Positions 18,187 to 27,766 of a stretch of DNA of 64,000 nucleotides are shown here, piece by piece. Source of the stretch: Corynebacterium mustelae (GTDB lineage Bacteria; Actinomycetota; Actinomycetes; Mycobacteriales; Mycobacteriaceae); contig NZ_CP011542.1 in NCBI RefSeq assembly GCF_001020985.1, positions 372,001 through 436,000 on the forward strand, given 5' to 3'. The notes under the pieces are model-generated. The model did not search any database, was not told the DNA's origin, and worked only from the letters and a program-made list of their open reading frames with translations. The translations under genes and the position numbers were made by a program. The first letter of the stretch is position 1; the number at the start of each line of letters is the position of its first letter.

Positions 18187-18232
18187 GCCCGTTGCCCGTT
18201 GACTAAAAATGTCGGTCGGCAACGGGCTTTTT
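18187..18232 (+). terminator. Intrinsic terminator after rplA
   Basis: GCCCGTTGCC (18187-18196) pairs exactly with GGCAACGGGC (18218-18227), followed by TTTTT. Confidence 0.9.
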
Positions 18233-18316
18233 CGTGCTGTGGATTCCTTAATGGGCGCTACATGGGGCCTCTAAAAACTTAACACTTTAATGGCTTCAGG
18301 TTTATTTAAACCTATC

Positions 18317-18346
18317 TTGAAAATTAGGATTAATTAAGGATAGTAT
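18317..18346 (+). promoter_or_regulatory. Candidate promoter of the large surface protein
   Basis: TTGAAA (18317-18322) and TAGTAT (18341-18346) with an 18-base spacer, in an AT-rich 230-base gap after the rplA terminator. A leader of about 110 bases would follow. Nothing else is apparent in this gap. Confidence 0.5.
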
Positions 18347-18461
18347 TATTGCGTATGTAATTTTTATCTTGTTCGCCGTAGTCATTGCGGGAATCTAGCG
18401 TGAGTTTTACTAGTTTAGTTATTTCTTAATCTATGTAGGTTCAGGTTGGGTTTCTCAGCTA

Positions 18462-21400
18462 GTGGTCAAGGTGAGCTTGCTGCTAAGGAAAAGAGAATTG
18501 AAAAACGGAAGTAAATGGAGGGGCTGGCGTAAGATATTGACTCTTATTGCCATTACGCCCCTGGTTGCGTCCGGCACGCCCATAGTGCAAGCCCAGCCCA
18601 GCGTATCTGACGCGTCTATTGAGTCGTCCTATACAGATCCTGAAGAACCGGATGGCCCTCCGGAAGCGCCTGCTACTCCGCAGCCGGGGCTTGCTACCGT
18701 ACCAGCGTCACCGAATGGGGGAAATGACGCGCCTTCCGATACGGGACCGAAGCCTGCTGACGAAGATTACAATCTTCACAACAGCCAACTAAACGCGCCA
18801 CTGGATCTTGAGGTAGAAGTCCTGAATGACGGTGTTGCGCCTTTCGATGGAACCAACGACGCGGGTTATGACAGTGCTGAGAAGAATGGCATAGTTCGGA
18901 CTAACGACACGATCACTTATCAACTGAGTTATCGGATGAATGTCGATAGCGGAGACAATCCCACGATAAAGATTCGGTTTCCTAAAGGGCTGGAGCTTCC
19001 TGAAATCCCAGGTAACTGTCTAGCCGGGTCCACTCTTACCCCGGAGAAAATTACGTATCCACCACTGCCGATTACTAGCACCTCGGTTGATGCGCTTCCC
19101 GAGCAAGAACTGTCTTGTAAGGTCAATTTCGCACCCCGGCAGCTGGTTAAAGTCCCAATCACGGTTAAGGTGTCAAACCTTCTTCACAATAACGCTGAAG
19201 TTAAACCAGTGTCAGCGATACTAGAACTTGATGGGCAGCAACCGTTTAGTGTTGAAGAAGGGAACCTGCCTGCGGTGCGGGTATCCTCGCGCCCGAAATG
19301 GGATATGTCCATCAATGGCGTTTTCGATAAGGAAAACGCAGGGTACGTATATGGCCCGGCGTCTGAGCCTTGTCCCTGGAATCGGCAACTGGTATGTAAG
19401 CGGCTTGATTACAGCCTATTGCTGTCCGCACCGTCTGGTGGTAAAGGGACTATGCCTGCCGTGGGTGACATTAGATTCACGCTAGGCATGGATTTGGAAA
19501 CTTTATTTCCCAATCTCACCCCACAACAACGCCAGCAAATTCGGGACAATAAAGAAAAATACGGCGTCCGTTTAGCATATAACGATAACTTCTACTCGAT
19601 CCCTAGCCCCAACCAGACGCATCGTTACGCAGGAGTGGCTGCGACACCAGAAAACGCGGTACGTGACTCCGGTACTATCTCGTATGCAGGTGTGCCAGCT
19701 AGAAATATAGATGGTGGTGGGCAGCTTGCCGTTGAAGAAGTCCCGATCACCATTAGTGGTGCAGATCTTTCGTTAATTACCTATCCCACTAAATTAATCC
19801 AACCAAGCGCTACACCGATTCCTGCAGGAAAAGCCTTTGCGGTTTCTCATTCCTTTAAAGTTTTTGTGCCTGTTCCGACGATTCTTGATTTCGGGGTGCA
19901 AGGAGACAATAGTTGGGTTCTTGCTAAAAAAATGCAGATCCGGAACTTAGAAATCCAAGGCTTTACCGGGGCGGACACCAATGATCCAGCAGCACAACTA
20001 ACCTTTAATGATTACCGAGACTCCAGCCCGAATGTGCAAATAGGATCGAAATATAACAAGGCTTTCACTGGTGTTCCCGGCACCGAACGGAATATGCTGC
20101 CGCAAGAGTTTTCGCCCGGCTACGGAGCTCGTGGTGAAGGGCCGCCAGGTGGGGCAACTATTCGCAGCGGTGATATCACGGTGATGGGCGGGCAAGAGGT
20201 TTTGTCCCAAATTGAAATTTCTGGTTCGCTTCCAGAACTGCCCGCAGATATTTCGCTGGTGACATGTGATGCCTGGGATAAAACGCGTTTGCATCTGATG
20301 CGTAAGGATATTCCTGCATCCAAACATCGGAATATCTTTTTACAGGGTGTGCCTTCTAATGGCCAGCCAGTGTGGATTTCTGGGTACAACAATATAGCTG
20401 ATGGATCCGGAGGAACTCGCTGGGCAACCAGTGCATCTGAGGTTCCAGCTATCAAGGTTCAATACGCAGCTGAGAGCGGTTCTCCTGGGAATAATTCGGA
20501 TTGCTACGATAACAACATTCAGTGGTACGACAATCCGGAAGATGTTCCAGGTAACGATGCCGGCGAGCTTGCCAAGGGAGTATTCACTGGGGTAGGTCGG
20601 GTTCGTATTCATACGGTTTTGCCGGGCCCGGTAGCCAATTCTGTTTCCGTTGGTGCTGGTAGTCGCATTGCGATCTCCATCGCACAAAAAGTTGCCAAGA
20701 CTGATAACCCACCAGGGGATATTATTCCCAACTGGGTATCGCTGAAAGAGGTTCCTAACCAAAACCTTGACCTTCAAGGGGTATTGGCCGACAAGAAGAG
20801 CGCTAAAGTTTCGTCATATGATCCTGCTAAACATTCCGGTGCTGCAGGAGACCGTTTAATTTACGGTTCAGTGCAAGCACGAATCGATAAGACCGTTCGT
20901 AAAGGCACATCTGGTTCGTTTAGCGATACTCCGCCGCAATTGCAGGGTGAAGACACTGTCGAATACCAAATTCGTCCCACCATTACCTCGCCGTCCTCGG
21001 CGCGTGGTAATCATACGGATGTGTGGGTGGAGGATTGCTTGCCAAAGGCACTGGTATATCGCAATGCTTCTCGGAAACCTAATGTCATTGAAGAGGGCAG
21101 TACCCCAGGTGATGCGAAAATTGGAGTGACTCAAGCTCCTGGTGAAGCAGCAGGTACCAACGCTTGTGCTGCTGATGAGACGTACTTGCGCTGGGAGTTT
21201 CCGCAGCATGAGGTCAATACCGAAATCGAACCGATTATCCTTGAAGCTCAGGTAAGGGAAGCTGCTGATTCGGGTACTTTCAATAACGTTGCTTATGTTT
21301 GGGCCGCTGATGATGCATCGTTACGTAAAGTGCGCCGAAATGATGCCCAGATTCAGATCACTAACCCGGCGGGCATCAAGCTTGCCAAGGAAGCGCTCAC

Positions 21401-24400
21401 CCCTGTTGTTCAGCTCAATGACGCAAATAACCAGAATAAAGAATTAAACAAGTGGCGGGTTCGGGTGACCAACACGCTTCCTCGTGCAACTAACGTCAGC
21501 GATGTAGATATCATTGACGTGTTGCCTCGCATGGGGGTTGCGGCACCAGGTGAGACTCAGACTAATTTCTCTGGCGATTTCGATTACGTCGAAACGGTAG
21601 TAAAGAAAGGAAATGAGAAGCCCAATCAAAAAGTAAAGATTCTGTTTACAAAGAACACTACGATCAGCCCTGATCCGAAGCATCCATCAAACGGTGCCAC
21701 AGGTGCAACTGCCTGGTGTGATAGCGCGGAAAACGGTCAAAAGGTTAGCGGTACTGGTGAATGTCCAGCTAATGCCGGTGAAGTAACTGGTTTGCGGGTG
21801 CAACGTCCTGGTGTGTTTGAACCAAACGAAGTTGTAGAGTTCGATGTCCACATGGTCGGTATCGGTAACGCCGCAGGCGATGTTTATGTCAACCAGGTTG
21901 CGGCTTCCGCTACCGGTTTCAGCCAAACTGTTGGCCCGATTCCGCGTCCGGAACGGGTGATTGCCGCAACGATCGGTGATTACACTTGGTTGGATATGAA
22001 CCGGGATGGAATCCAAGGGGAGCGTACTGATGAGCCAGCATTGGGCAATATCGATGTCACGCTCACTGGTACGGATGATCTTGGTAACCCAGTGAACCGT
22101 CAGGCGAAGACGTCTGGTGATGGTGCCTATCTCTTTGAGAACTTGCGTGCTGCAAATCAAGCAGGCTATGTGGTTAGCTTCTCCAAACCAGCGCATCATG
22201 AACGAACCGTTAAAGGTGACGGCGCGGCAGTGAACACAGACTCCAATGCTGATGCTGGGACCGGACAGTCCGATCCGATTGCGCTTCAAGCGGGGGAGGA
22301 TAACCGCAGCATTGATGCTGGATACTACGCGCTGGGGCAGTTGATCGTCGAAAAGCGAATCACGGGACCTGGCACGGCTTTTGCGGCCGGGGACAGCTTC
22401 GAATTTGGCATTGAATGTACCACCGGTGCAGGGCAACAGTTGCAGGAAACCCGCAGAATTAGTTTCCAGGCTGGTGAAACAACCAAGCAAGCGGCTCCGG
22501 TGCCAAATATCCCGGTGGGAAGCACTTGTAATGTGACTGAACGTACCGTCGGTAAATCCGATTCGGTTGTAGGACAGCTACAGCCGCAGCGGGTCACTAT
22601 TGCTTATAATGCGCAAAACCCTGCGCAATCTGGGGCGACTGCGGTAATCAGCAATAATTACACTGGCAGTAAGCTAAAGATTGTCAAGCGGTTGGCTGGT
22701 GACGAAGCTGGAAAGGACCAGGTTCGCAACAAGACTTTCAGCTTCGATGTGACCTGTCTGGCGGCGAATACTGACGATAAGATTCTAGAACGCCGAAATG
22801 TTCAGATCACCGGAGAGGGCGAAACCATTATTGCTAACGACGGCACACCCGGTGACGTACTGTTGCCTCTCGGTGCGCGGTGTTTCGCCGTTGAAACTGA
22901 AAACCATGGCGCACAGAGCGCAGTTTCTGACCACCCGTCGATTGATAACCCCGCCGTAGTCACAGCTAGTGATGCGGAACAAACACTGGCGATCACCGTG
23001 GTTAATACTTACGGAAAGCCAGCGGCGCCGTTTAAGATCACCAAACAGGTTGCTGCGAATGGTTCTAGTGGCTCGGAGGATTTCCACATCTTCTACACCT
23101 GTGATGCGGAAGGAAAGCAAACGGAGGCGGTTGATTCACCGGCGGTACCTGCGCAAGGAAAAGTGCAAGTAGAAGCAGGCCAGTCCACTGTCGTTGGATT
23201 CTTCCCTATCGGAATTGACTGCCGCGTCACCGGCGAAGATCCAGCTGAACGTGACGGTTATACCTTGACCCAGAATCTTGGTACTCGCCAGCAGATCGCG
23301 GAGAACACCGGTGCAGAAATAACAGTAGTCAATACCTATACTCGCAAGCAGGGTTCATTCCGGGTGACGAAGACCATTTCAGGGTTAACGGATCAAGCCC
23401 AAGGGCGCACCTTTGAGGTAACCTACGAATGCGTCGACCCGAAGGCACAACCTGGAAGCCCCGCGATTACGGGTCAGCTGCAGGTACCAGCTGGTGGCAA
23501 CGCAACATCACCGCTTATACCGGAAGGTTCCGTTTGCCAGTTGCAAGAAACTCCAGCTTCCGCGAAGGTTACTGGTTTTACTGAGGTGGCAAGCTTCAAT
23601 CCATCGGACTCTGTGACTATCGGGGCTGCACCCGAGATTAAAGAAGTTACGTTGACCAATGCCTATACCCGTGACACCGGTAGCTTCAGCCTGACCAAGA
23701 ACGTTGTGGTTGACGGTAAACCACAGCCAAGTGCCGAACCGTTCCAGGTGTCCTACACCTGTGGTGCAAAAACCGGCACCGTGGAGGTTCAAGGTGACGG
23801 CACCACCCCTGCGATTGTTAACGACATTCCTACGGGTACCACCTGTACCTTCACCGAAACTCTCAAAGAACGCGATGGTTATGGTGTGGTGGCGCAGTTT
23901 AACCCAACCGAGGTAGTGGTCGCGCAAAAGGGCCAGGTTGTGCCAGTCACGTTGACCAATAACTACGTTCGGGAAAAAGGCGGATTTAGCATCGCGAAGA
24001 AATTCGACGGCAATGCTGCGGTCTTGGCTCCTGAGAGCTTCACCTTTAATTACCAGTGCGTTGGTGACGATGCTCAGCGCACCAAGCGCAACGGAACGGT
24101 CACCGTGACCAAAGCCGAGCCGATGAAGTCGATTGCAGATGTACCAACTGGCAGCTGCACGATCACCGAGGAAGCACACACTATTAAAAATGGTCGAGTC
24201 GATGTGACCTTTAGCGTCAACGGTCAAGCTGTGCAGCCAGCTGATTCCGCAACCATCACTGTGACAAAAGGCGCCACGGTGCAGGTGGCAGCAACGAACA
24301 CCTATACGGCTAATGAAGGTACCTTCGAGGTGGTCAAGGTTGTTACCGCTGATCGGGATAAGGAACTTGTGGCGGGCAAGACATTTGTCGTCGATTATCA

Positions 24401-26141
24401 GTGCACGCCAGCGTTCCCAGGTGCACCAGCACAACCTGGCGAACTGACGATTTCTGAGAACAAGCCAGCGGTGAGCCCATCAATGCCGGTTGGTACTGAA
24501 TGTACGATCACGGAACGTCCGGCAGACGATGACCGCTTCCACTGGGACCCACCACAGCCACAACGAGTGGTTGTCGGTAATGCTCAGCAACCGACTCGGG
24601 TAGAAGTGCGTAACGAGTATGTGCGTAAGACCAATCAGGTTGCGGTTATCAAAAAGGTAATCGTTGATGCGAAGGTACAACCGACCCAAGAAACCTTCGA
24701 CGTGGACTACACCTGTGGTGATAAGAAGGGAACTCTCAAGGTTGTTGGTGACGGTAAGACCGAGGCAGTGATTGACGGTATCCCGACAGGGACTACGTGT
24801 ACGTTGAAAGAAAAACAACACAACAGGAACGGTTATTCCCTAACCTCCGAGTTTGCTCCTAGTGCCCGGATTGATGTTGGAACTGGCCCGATCAAACCTG
24901 TGGTACTAACTAATACCTACACCCGCGATGTCGGCACCCTGCGGATTTCCAAAAAGGTTACGGGCAATGCAGCAGCTTTGGCGCCGCGAGACTTCACTTT
25001 CAGCTACGAATGCGTTGGTGATGATGCCGCAAAGACCACAACCACCGACACGGTAACGGTCACCGCCAACAATTCGGTGACCGTTACAGATATACCGACC
25101 GGTGAGTGCACCGTGACTGAGCAGGATAGTGCAGTGTCAAACGCAACCGTGGCGACGTCGATAAGCGTCAACGGTGGTGAAGCTACAGCGACGAAGTCCG
25201 TAACCGTCGAAGTTACCAAGGGTGCTACCGTCGAAATCAAGGCGGAAAACTCCTACGCACCAATCCTTTCGAAATTTGGTGTAGTCAAGCAGGTTTCCGC
25301 CGACTTCCAGGAGGAATTGCTGGCCGGTAAGGACTACACGTTTAGCTACACCTGTACGCCAGCCTATGACGGCGCAGTCGCTGCAAAAGGAACTCTCACG
25401 GTGAAGGCGGACGGCAAGACCGCCTGGTCTGATGAAATGCCAGTGAACTCCACGTGTACCATTACTGAAAATCCAGCACCTCATGCAGGTTTTGAGTGGG
25501 TTGCGCCGCAGCCACAGCACATCACGGTTGCAAAAGACCCGGTGACAGCGACCTTCGACAACGCTTATCGACGCGAAACTGGCACGTTTGCGGTACAAGT
25601 TCACGTATACGGCTGGCCGTGGTTTAAGAAGGATAAATTCTACGTGAATTATTCCTGCACCGACCCACGCGGCGGCACCTATCAGGAACAAATGGCGGTT
25701 ACTGGTGATTCCACGGTGGTACAAATCCCGCGTAGATTCCCGTTGGGGACCACATGTGAGGTAGACCAAGATCAACCAAGTGCGAAACGAACACTGTTTG
25801 TTCATAGCTATGAAGGTGACAGCAAGTTCACCATTGAAAGTGCTACCGAGGTTCCGGTATATGAGATGTCGAATACGTACGTAACGATCATCCCAGGAAT
25901 CCTGGCAGCTGTTGGACTGTTGGTTGTACCGGTGGTCAATGCAGTGACCAAGCCAGCACCACCAGCGCCGCCGGTCATCGCACCGCAACCGGAAGAGGGC
26001 ACACCAACGCCGAAGGCATCCAAGGCTGCCGGAGCTAAGAATCTCGCGGTCACTGGTACCTCGGAATACGTGGTCACCCTAGGACTAATCGGTGTGATTC
26101 TCCTGTTCGCAGGTAGCATCATCATTCGCCGTAGGTCGTAG
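18462..26141 (+). CDS. Giant cell-surface protein, SdrD-B and 11 DUF5979-like repeats
   Basis: 2559 residues starting GTG. Signal peptide about 1-45: basic start, hydrophobic ILTLIAITPLVASG, AQA cleavage. Residues about 50-1165 form a non-repetitive exported part, probably the adhesive head. About 1170-1285 is an SdrD-B-type domain (DYTWLDMNRDGIQGE). About 1290-2475 holds 11 domains of about 100 residues. Most follow the pattern F-x-(V/I)-x-K near the start, Y-x-C, then C-(T/x)-(I/F)-(T/K)-E and a closing N-x-Y, as in DUF5979/Cna-B stalks. Then come a hydrophobic stretch (about 2476-2495), a Pro-rich link, LAVTG at 2528-2532, a membrane segment and tail RRRS. LAVTG matches the LAxTG motif of class E sortases rather than LPxTG. 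Domains 5-7 are duplicated as 8-10. Confidence 0.9.
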   Translation: MVKVSLLLRKRELKNGSKWRGWRKILTLIAITPLVASGTPIVQAQPSVSDASIESSYTDPEEPDGPPEAPATPQPGLATVPASPNGGNDAPSDTGPKPADEDYNLHNSQLNAPLDLEVEVLNDGVAPFDGTNDAGYDSAEKNGIVRTNDTITYQLSYRMNVDSGDNPTIKIRFPKGLELPEIPGNCLAGSTLTPEKITYPPLPITSTSVDALPEQELSCKVNFAPRQLVKVPITVKVSNLLHNNAEVKPVSAILELDGQQPFSVEEGNLPAVRVSSRPKWDMSINGVFDKENAGYVYGPASEPCPWNRQLVCKRLDYSLLLSAPSGGKGTMPAVGDIRFTLGMDLETLFPNLTPQQRQQIRDNKEKYGVRLAYNDNFYSIPSPNQTHRYAGVAATPENAVRDSGTISYAGVPARNIDGGGQLAVEEVPITISGADLSLITYPTKLIQPSATPIPAGKAFAVSHSFKVFVPVPTILDFGVQGDNSWVLAKKMQIRNLEIQGFTGADTNDPAAQLTFNDYRDSSPNVQIGSKYNKAFTGVPGTERNMLPQEFSPGYGARGEGPPGGATIRSGDITVMGGQEVLSQIEISGSLPELPADISLVTCDAWDKTRLHLMRKDIPASKHRNIFLQGVPSNGQPVWISGYNNIADGSGGTRWATSASEVPAIKVQYAAESGSPGNNSDCYDNNIQWYDNPEDVPGNDAGELAKGVFTGVGRVRIHTVLPGPVANSVSVGAGSRIAISIAQKVAKTDNPPGDIIPNWVSLKEVPNQNLDLQGVLADKKSAKVSSYDPAKHSGAAGDRLIYGSVQARIDKTVRKGTSGSFSDTPPQLQGEDTVEYQIRPTITSPSSARGNHTDVWVEDCLPKALVYRNASRKPNVIEEGSTPGDAKIGVTQAPGEAAGTNACAADETYLRWEFPQHEVNTEIEPIILEAQVREAADSGTFNNVAYVWAADDASLRKVRRNDAQIQITNPAGIKLAKEALTPVVQLNDANNQNKELNKWRVRVTNTLPRATNVSDVDIIDVLPRMGVAAPGETQTNFSGDFDYVETVVKKGNEKPNQKVKILFTKNTTISPDPKHPSNGATGATAWCDSAENGQKVSGTGECPANAGEVTGLRVQRPGVFEPNEVVEFDVHMVGIGNAAGDVYVNQVAASATGFSQTVGPIPRPERVIAATIGDYTWLDMNRDGIQGERTDEPALGNIDVTLTGTDDLGNPVNRQAKTSGDGAYLFENLRAANQAGYVVSFSKPAHHERTVKGDGAAVNTDSNADAGTGQSDPIALQAGEDNRSIDAGYYALGQLIVEKRITGPGTAFAAGDSFEFGIECTTGAGQQLQETRRISFQAGETTKQAAPVPNIPVGSTCNVTERTVGKSDSVVGQLQPQRVTIAYNAQNPAQSGATAVISNNYTGSKLKIVKRLAGDEAGKDQVRNKTFSFDVTCLAANTDDKILERRNVQITGEGETIIANDGTPGDVLLPLGARCFAVETENHGAQSAVSDHPSIDNPAVVTASDAEQTLAITVVNTYGKPAAPFKITKQVAANGSSGSEDFHIFYTCDAEGKQTEAVDSPAVPAQGKVQVEAGQSTVVGFFPIGIDCRVTGEDPAERDGYTLTQNLGTRQQIAENTGAEITVVNTYTRKQGSFRVTKTISGLTDQAQGRTFEVTYECVDPKAQPGSPAITGQLQVPAGGNATSPLIPEGSVCQLQETPASAKVTGFTEVASFNPSDSVTIGAAPEIKEVTLTNAYTRDTGSFSLTKNVVVDGKPQPSAEPFQVSYTCGAKTGTVEVQGDGTTPAIVNDIPTGTTCTFTETLKERDGYGVVAQFNPTEVVVAQKGQVVPVTLTNNYVREKGGFSIAKKFDGNAAVLAPESFTFNYQCVGDDAQRTKRNGTVTVTKAEPMKSIADVPTGSCTITEEAHTIKNGRVDVTFSVNGQAVQPADSATITVTKGATVQVAATNTYTANEGTFEVVKVVTADRDKELVAGKTFVVDYQCTPAFPGAPAQPGELTISENKPAVSPSMPVGTECTITERPADDDRFHWDPPQPQRVVVGNAQQPTRVEVRNEYVRKTNQVAVIKKVIVDAKVQPTQETFDVDYTCGDKKGTLKVVGDGKTEAVIDGIPTGTTCTLKEKQHNRNGYSLTSEFAPSARIDVGTGPIKPVVLTNTYTRDVGTLRISKKVTGNAAALAPRDFTFSYECVGDDAAKTTTTDTVTVTANNSVTVTDIPTGECTVTEQDSAVSNATVATSISVNGGEATATKSVTVEVTKGATVEIKAENSYAPILSKFGVVKQVSADFQEELLAGKDYTFSYTCTPAYDGAVAAKGTLTVKADGKTAWSDEMPVNSTCTITENPAPHAGFEWVAPQPQHITVAKDPVTATFDNAYRRETGTFAVQVHVYGWPWFKKDKFYVNYSCTDPRGGTYQEQMAVTGDSTVVQIPRRFPLGTTCEVDQDQPSAKRTLFVHSYEGDSKFTIESATEVPVYEMSNTYVTIIPGILAAVGLLVVPVVNAVTKPAPPAPPVIAPQPEEGTPTPKASKAAGAKNLAVTGTSEYVVTLGLIGVILLFAGSIIIRRRS
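23676..24629 (+). repeat. Three-domain block A inside the surface protein gene
   Basis: Encodes stalk domains 5, 6 and 7 (318 residues). Domain-by-domain similarity with block B: domain 5 shares IPTGTTCT and DGK..PT/S; domain 6 shares GNAA.LAP..FTF.Y.CVGDDA; domain 7 shares L.AGK and PPQPQ-type endings. Confidence 0.75.
24630..25577 (+). repeat. Three-domain block B inside the surface protein gene
   Basis: Encodes stalk domains 8, 9 and 10 (316 residues), each most similar to the domain three places before it. This indicates a 0.95-kb in-frame tandem duplication that has since diverged. Confidence 0.75.
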
Positions 26142-26172
26142 CTTAGAGCAGGTAACTGCACCTAAAAGATAC

Positions 26173-26212
26173 AAAGCGACGCGCCGGGAGCAACCGGTGC
26201 GTCGCTTTTTCT
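26173..26212 (+). terminator. Intrinsic terminator after surface protein gene
   Basis: AAAGCGACGCGCCGG (26173-26187) pairs with CCGGTGCGTCGCTTT (26194-26208, one G-U), then TT. Confidence 0.88.
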
Positions 26213-26284
26213 GTCAGATCCCCGATGAATATGGACAGCAAGATTTTTTAATGTTCGTTTCAGTGCATGTCGACGTCGACAAGC

Positions 26285-26315
26285 AAAAACCGTGCCACGT
26301 GAGGTGCGGCACGGT
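26285..26315 (-). terminator. Intrinsic terminator of the aminotransferase operon
   Basis: ACCGTGCC (26289-26296) pairs with GGCACGGT (26308-26315). On the minus strand TTTTT follows. A CGTCGACAAGC motif (26274-26284) directly adjoins it. Confidence 0.8.
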
Positions 26316-26334
26316 GTGCGCTATCTGCTCATTA

Positions 26335-27666
26335 TCAGCCCAATGCTGCGCCGATGGATTCGTCGATAATATCCAAGCCGGTTGAAAGATCGGCTTCGGA
26401 AATATTCAACGGTGGAGCGACATGCATTCGGTTAAAGTGGGTCAGCGGCCACAGGCCACGTTTCTTACACTCCGCAGTTAATGCGGCCATCGGGGCGTTT
26501 TCCTCCGCAGTTGGATTGAACGGAACCAATGGCGTGCGGCTCTCTTTATCTTTGACCAATTCGATCGCCCAAAACATGCCTAAGCCCCGCACCTGACCAA
26601 CACAATCATATTTTTGGTGCAGTTCTTCAAGCTTGGGGGCGATAACAGTCGCGGCAAGGTGCTGTACATGCTCTAAGATCCTTTCATCGGCGAAGATCTT
26701 GAACGTTTCCACACCAGGTGCGCAGGCTAGCGGGTGTCCCGAATAGGTGAGTCCGCCAGGAAACACGCGGGTTCCGAAAGTCTTGCGGATATCGTGCGAC
26801 ATGATGACACCGCCAAGCGGTACGTAGCCTGAGTTTACGCCCTTGGCGAATGTGATCAGGTCTGGTGTGACATCGAAATTCTGGAACGCAAACATGGTCC
26901 CGGTGCGGCCAAAACCAGCCATTACTTCGTCGGCGATATACATGATGCCGTATTTGTCACAGATCCTGCGCACCCCTGCGAGATACCCAGGCGGCGGCAC
27001 CAAAATGCCGTTCGTGCCCACCACCGATTCGATGATGATCGCGGCGATGGTAGCCGGGCCCTCTAACATGATTTGGTTTTCCAGATGCTCCAACGCCCGT
27101 TCGGCTTCTTCTGCCTCCGTGGTGGCGTGGAATGGGGAACGGTAGAGATACGGTCCGAAGAAATGCACGATCGAGTTGTCGGCTGGCTCGTTGGGCCAAC
27201 GGCGCGGATCACCCGTGAGACTGATCGCGGTTGAGGTCGCACCATGATAGGAGCGATACATGGCCATTACTTTGCGACGACCGGTGTGCAGCCGCGCCAT
27301 ACGCACCGCGTTTTCCACCGCTTCCGCGCCGCCATTGGTGAAGAACACACCAGCGAAGTTGTCAGTTCCTGCTTCAGTGACGATTAGTTCTGCTAGTTCG
27401 GAGCGGGTTTTTTCCGCAAAACTGGGAGCAACCGTACATAACGCCTCAGCTTGATCCTTGATGGATTGGATGAGACGAGGGTGTTGGTGTCCTAGATTGA
27501 GGTTGACCAATTGGGAAGAGAAATCGAGATAGCGGTTATCTTCATAGTCCCAGAAATAGCTGCCATCACCAGATTTGACCGGCAGTGGATCGATCAAATC
27601 TTGTGCTGACCAGGAATGAAACACATAGCTGCGATCGAGGGTTTTAATATCGGCGTTCGAACTCAT
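26335..27666 (-). CDS. Class III (omega) aminotransferase
   Basis: 443 residues, PLP-dependent, starting ATG with AAGGAGAG upstream. Family marks: NLGHQHPRLIQSI, TNGGAEAVENAVRMAR, SYHGATSTAISLTGD (cofactor contact), ADEVMAGFGRTG and the PLP lysine in FAKGVNSGYVPLGG. Such enzymes take an amino group from a terminal carbon (GABA, beta-alanine, taurine, 3-aminoisobutyrate). It follows mmsA by 100 bases on the same strand, so transamination to a semialdehyde and its oxidation to an acyl-CoA are probably consecutive steps. The exact substrate cannot be read from the sequence; beta-alanine or 3-aminoisobutyrate would fit best. Confidence 0.88.
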   Translation of the reverse strand: MSSNADIKTLDRSYVFHSWSAQDLIDPLPVKSGDGSYFWDYEDNRYLDFSSQLVNLNLGHQHPRLIQSIKDQAEALCTVAPSFAEKTRSELAELIVTEAGTDNFAGVFFTNGGAEAVENAVRMARLHTGRRKVMAMYRSYHGATSTAISLTGDPRRWPNEPADNSIVHFFGPYLYRSPFHATTEAEEAERALEHLENQIMLEGPATIAAIIIESVVGTNGILVPPPGYLAGVRRICDKYGIMYIADEVMAGFGRTGTMFAFQNFDVTPDLITFAKGVNSGYVPLGGVIMSHDIRKTFGTRVFPGGLTYSGHPLACAPGVETFKIFADERILEHVQHLAATVIAPKLEELHQKYDCVGQVRGLGMFWAIELVKDKESRTPLVPFNPTAEENAPMAALTAECKKRGLWPLTHFNRMHVAPPLNISEADLSTGLDIIDESIGAALG

Positions 27667-27766
27667 GAACTCTCCTTAACAAAACGAAGGTTGGGTGTCT
27701 TAAAAAAGCTTGGAAACTGTCAGGTACCGACTTAGCCGGTGGGCTAGTCACCAGCCGAGACGGTAG

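Noticed and set aside
18323..18342. A DtxR-type iron box upstream of the surface protein gene (TTAGGATTAATTAAGGATA)
   Set aside because: Only about half of the 19 positions agree with the DtxR consensus and the second half lacks the CCTAA arm.
21687..25988. Several long minus-strand frames within the surface protein gene
   Set aside because: They mirror the repetitive stalk domains, have no start signals and resemble no protein; the plus-strand frame is continuous with signal peptide and anchor.
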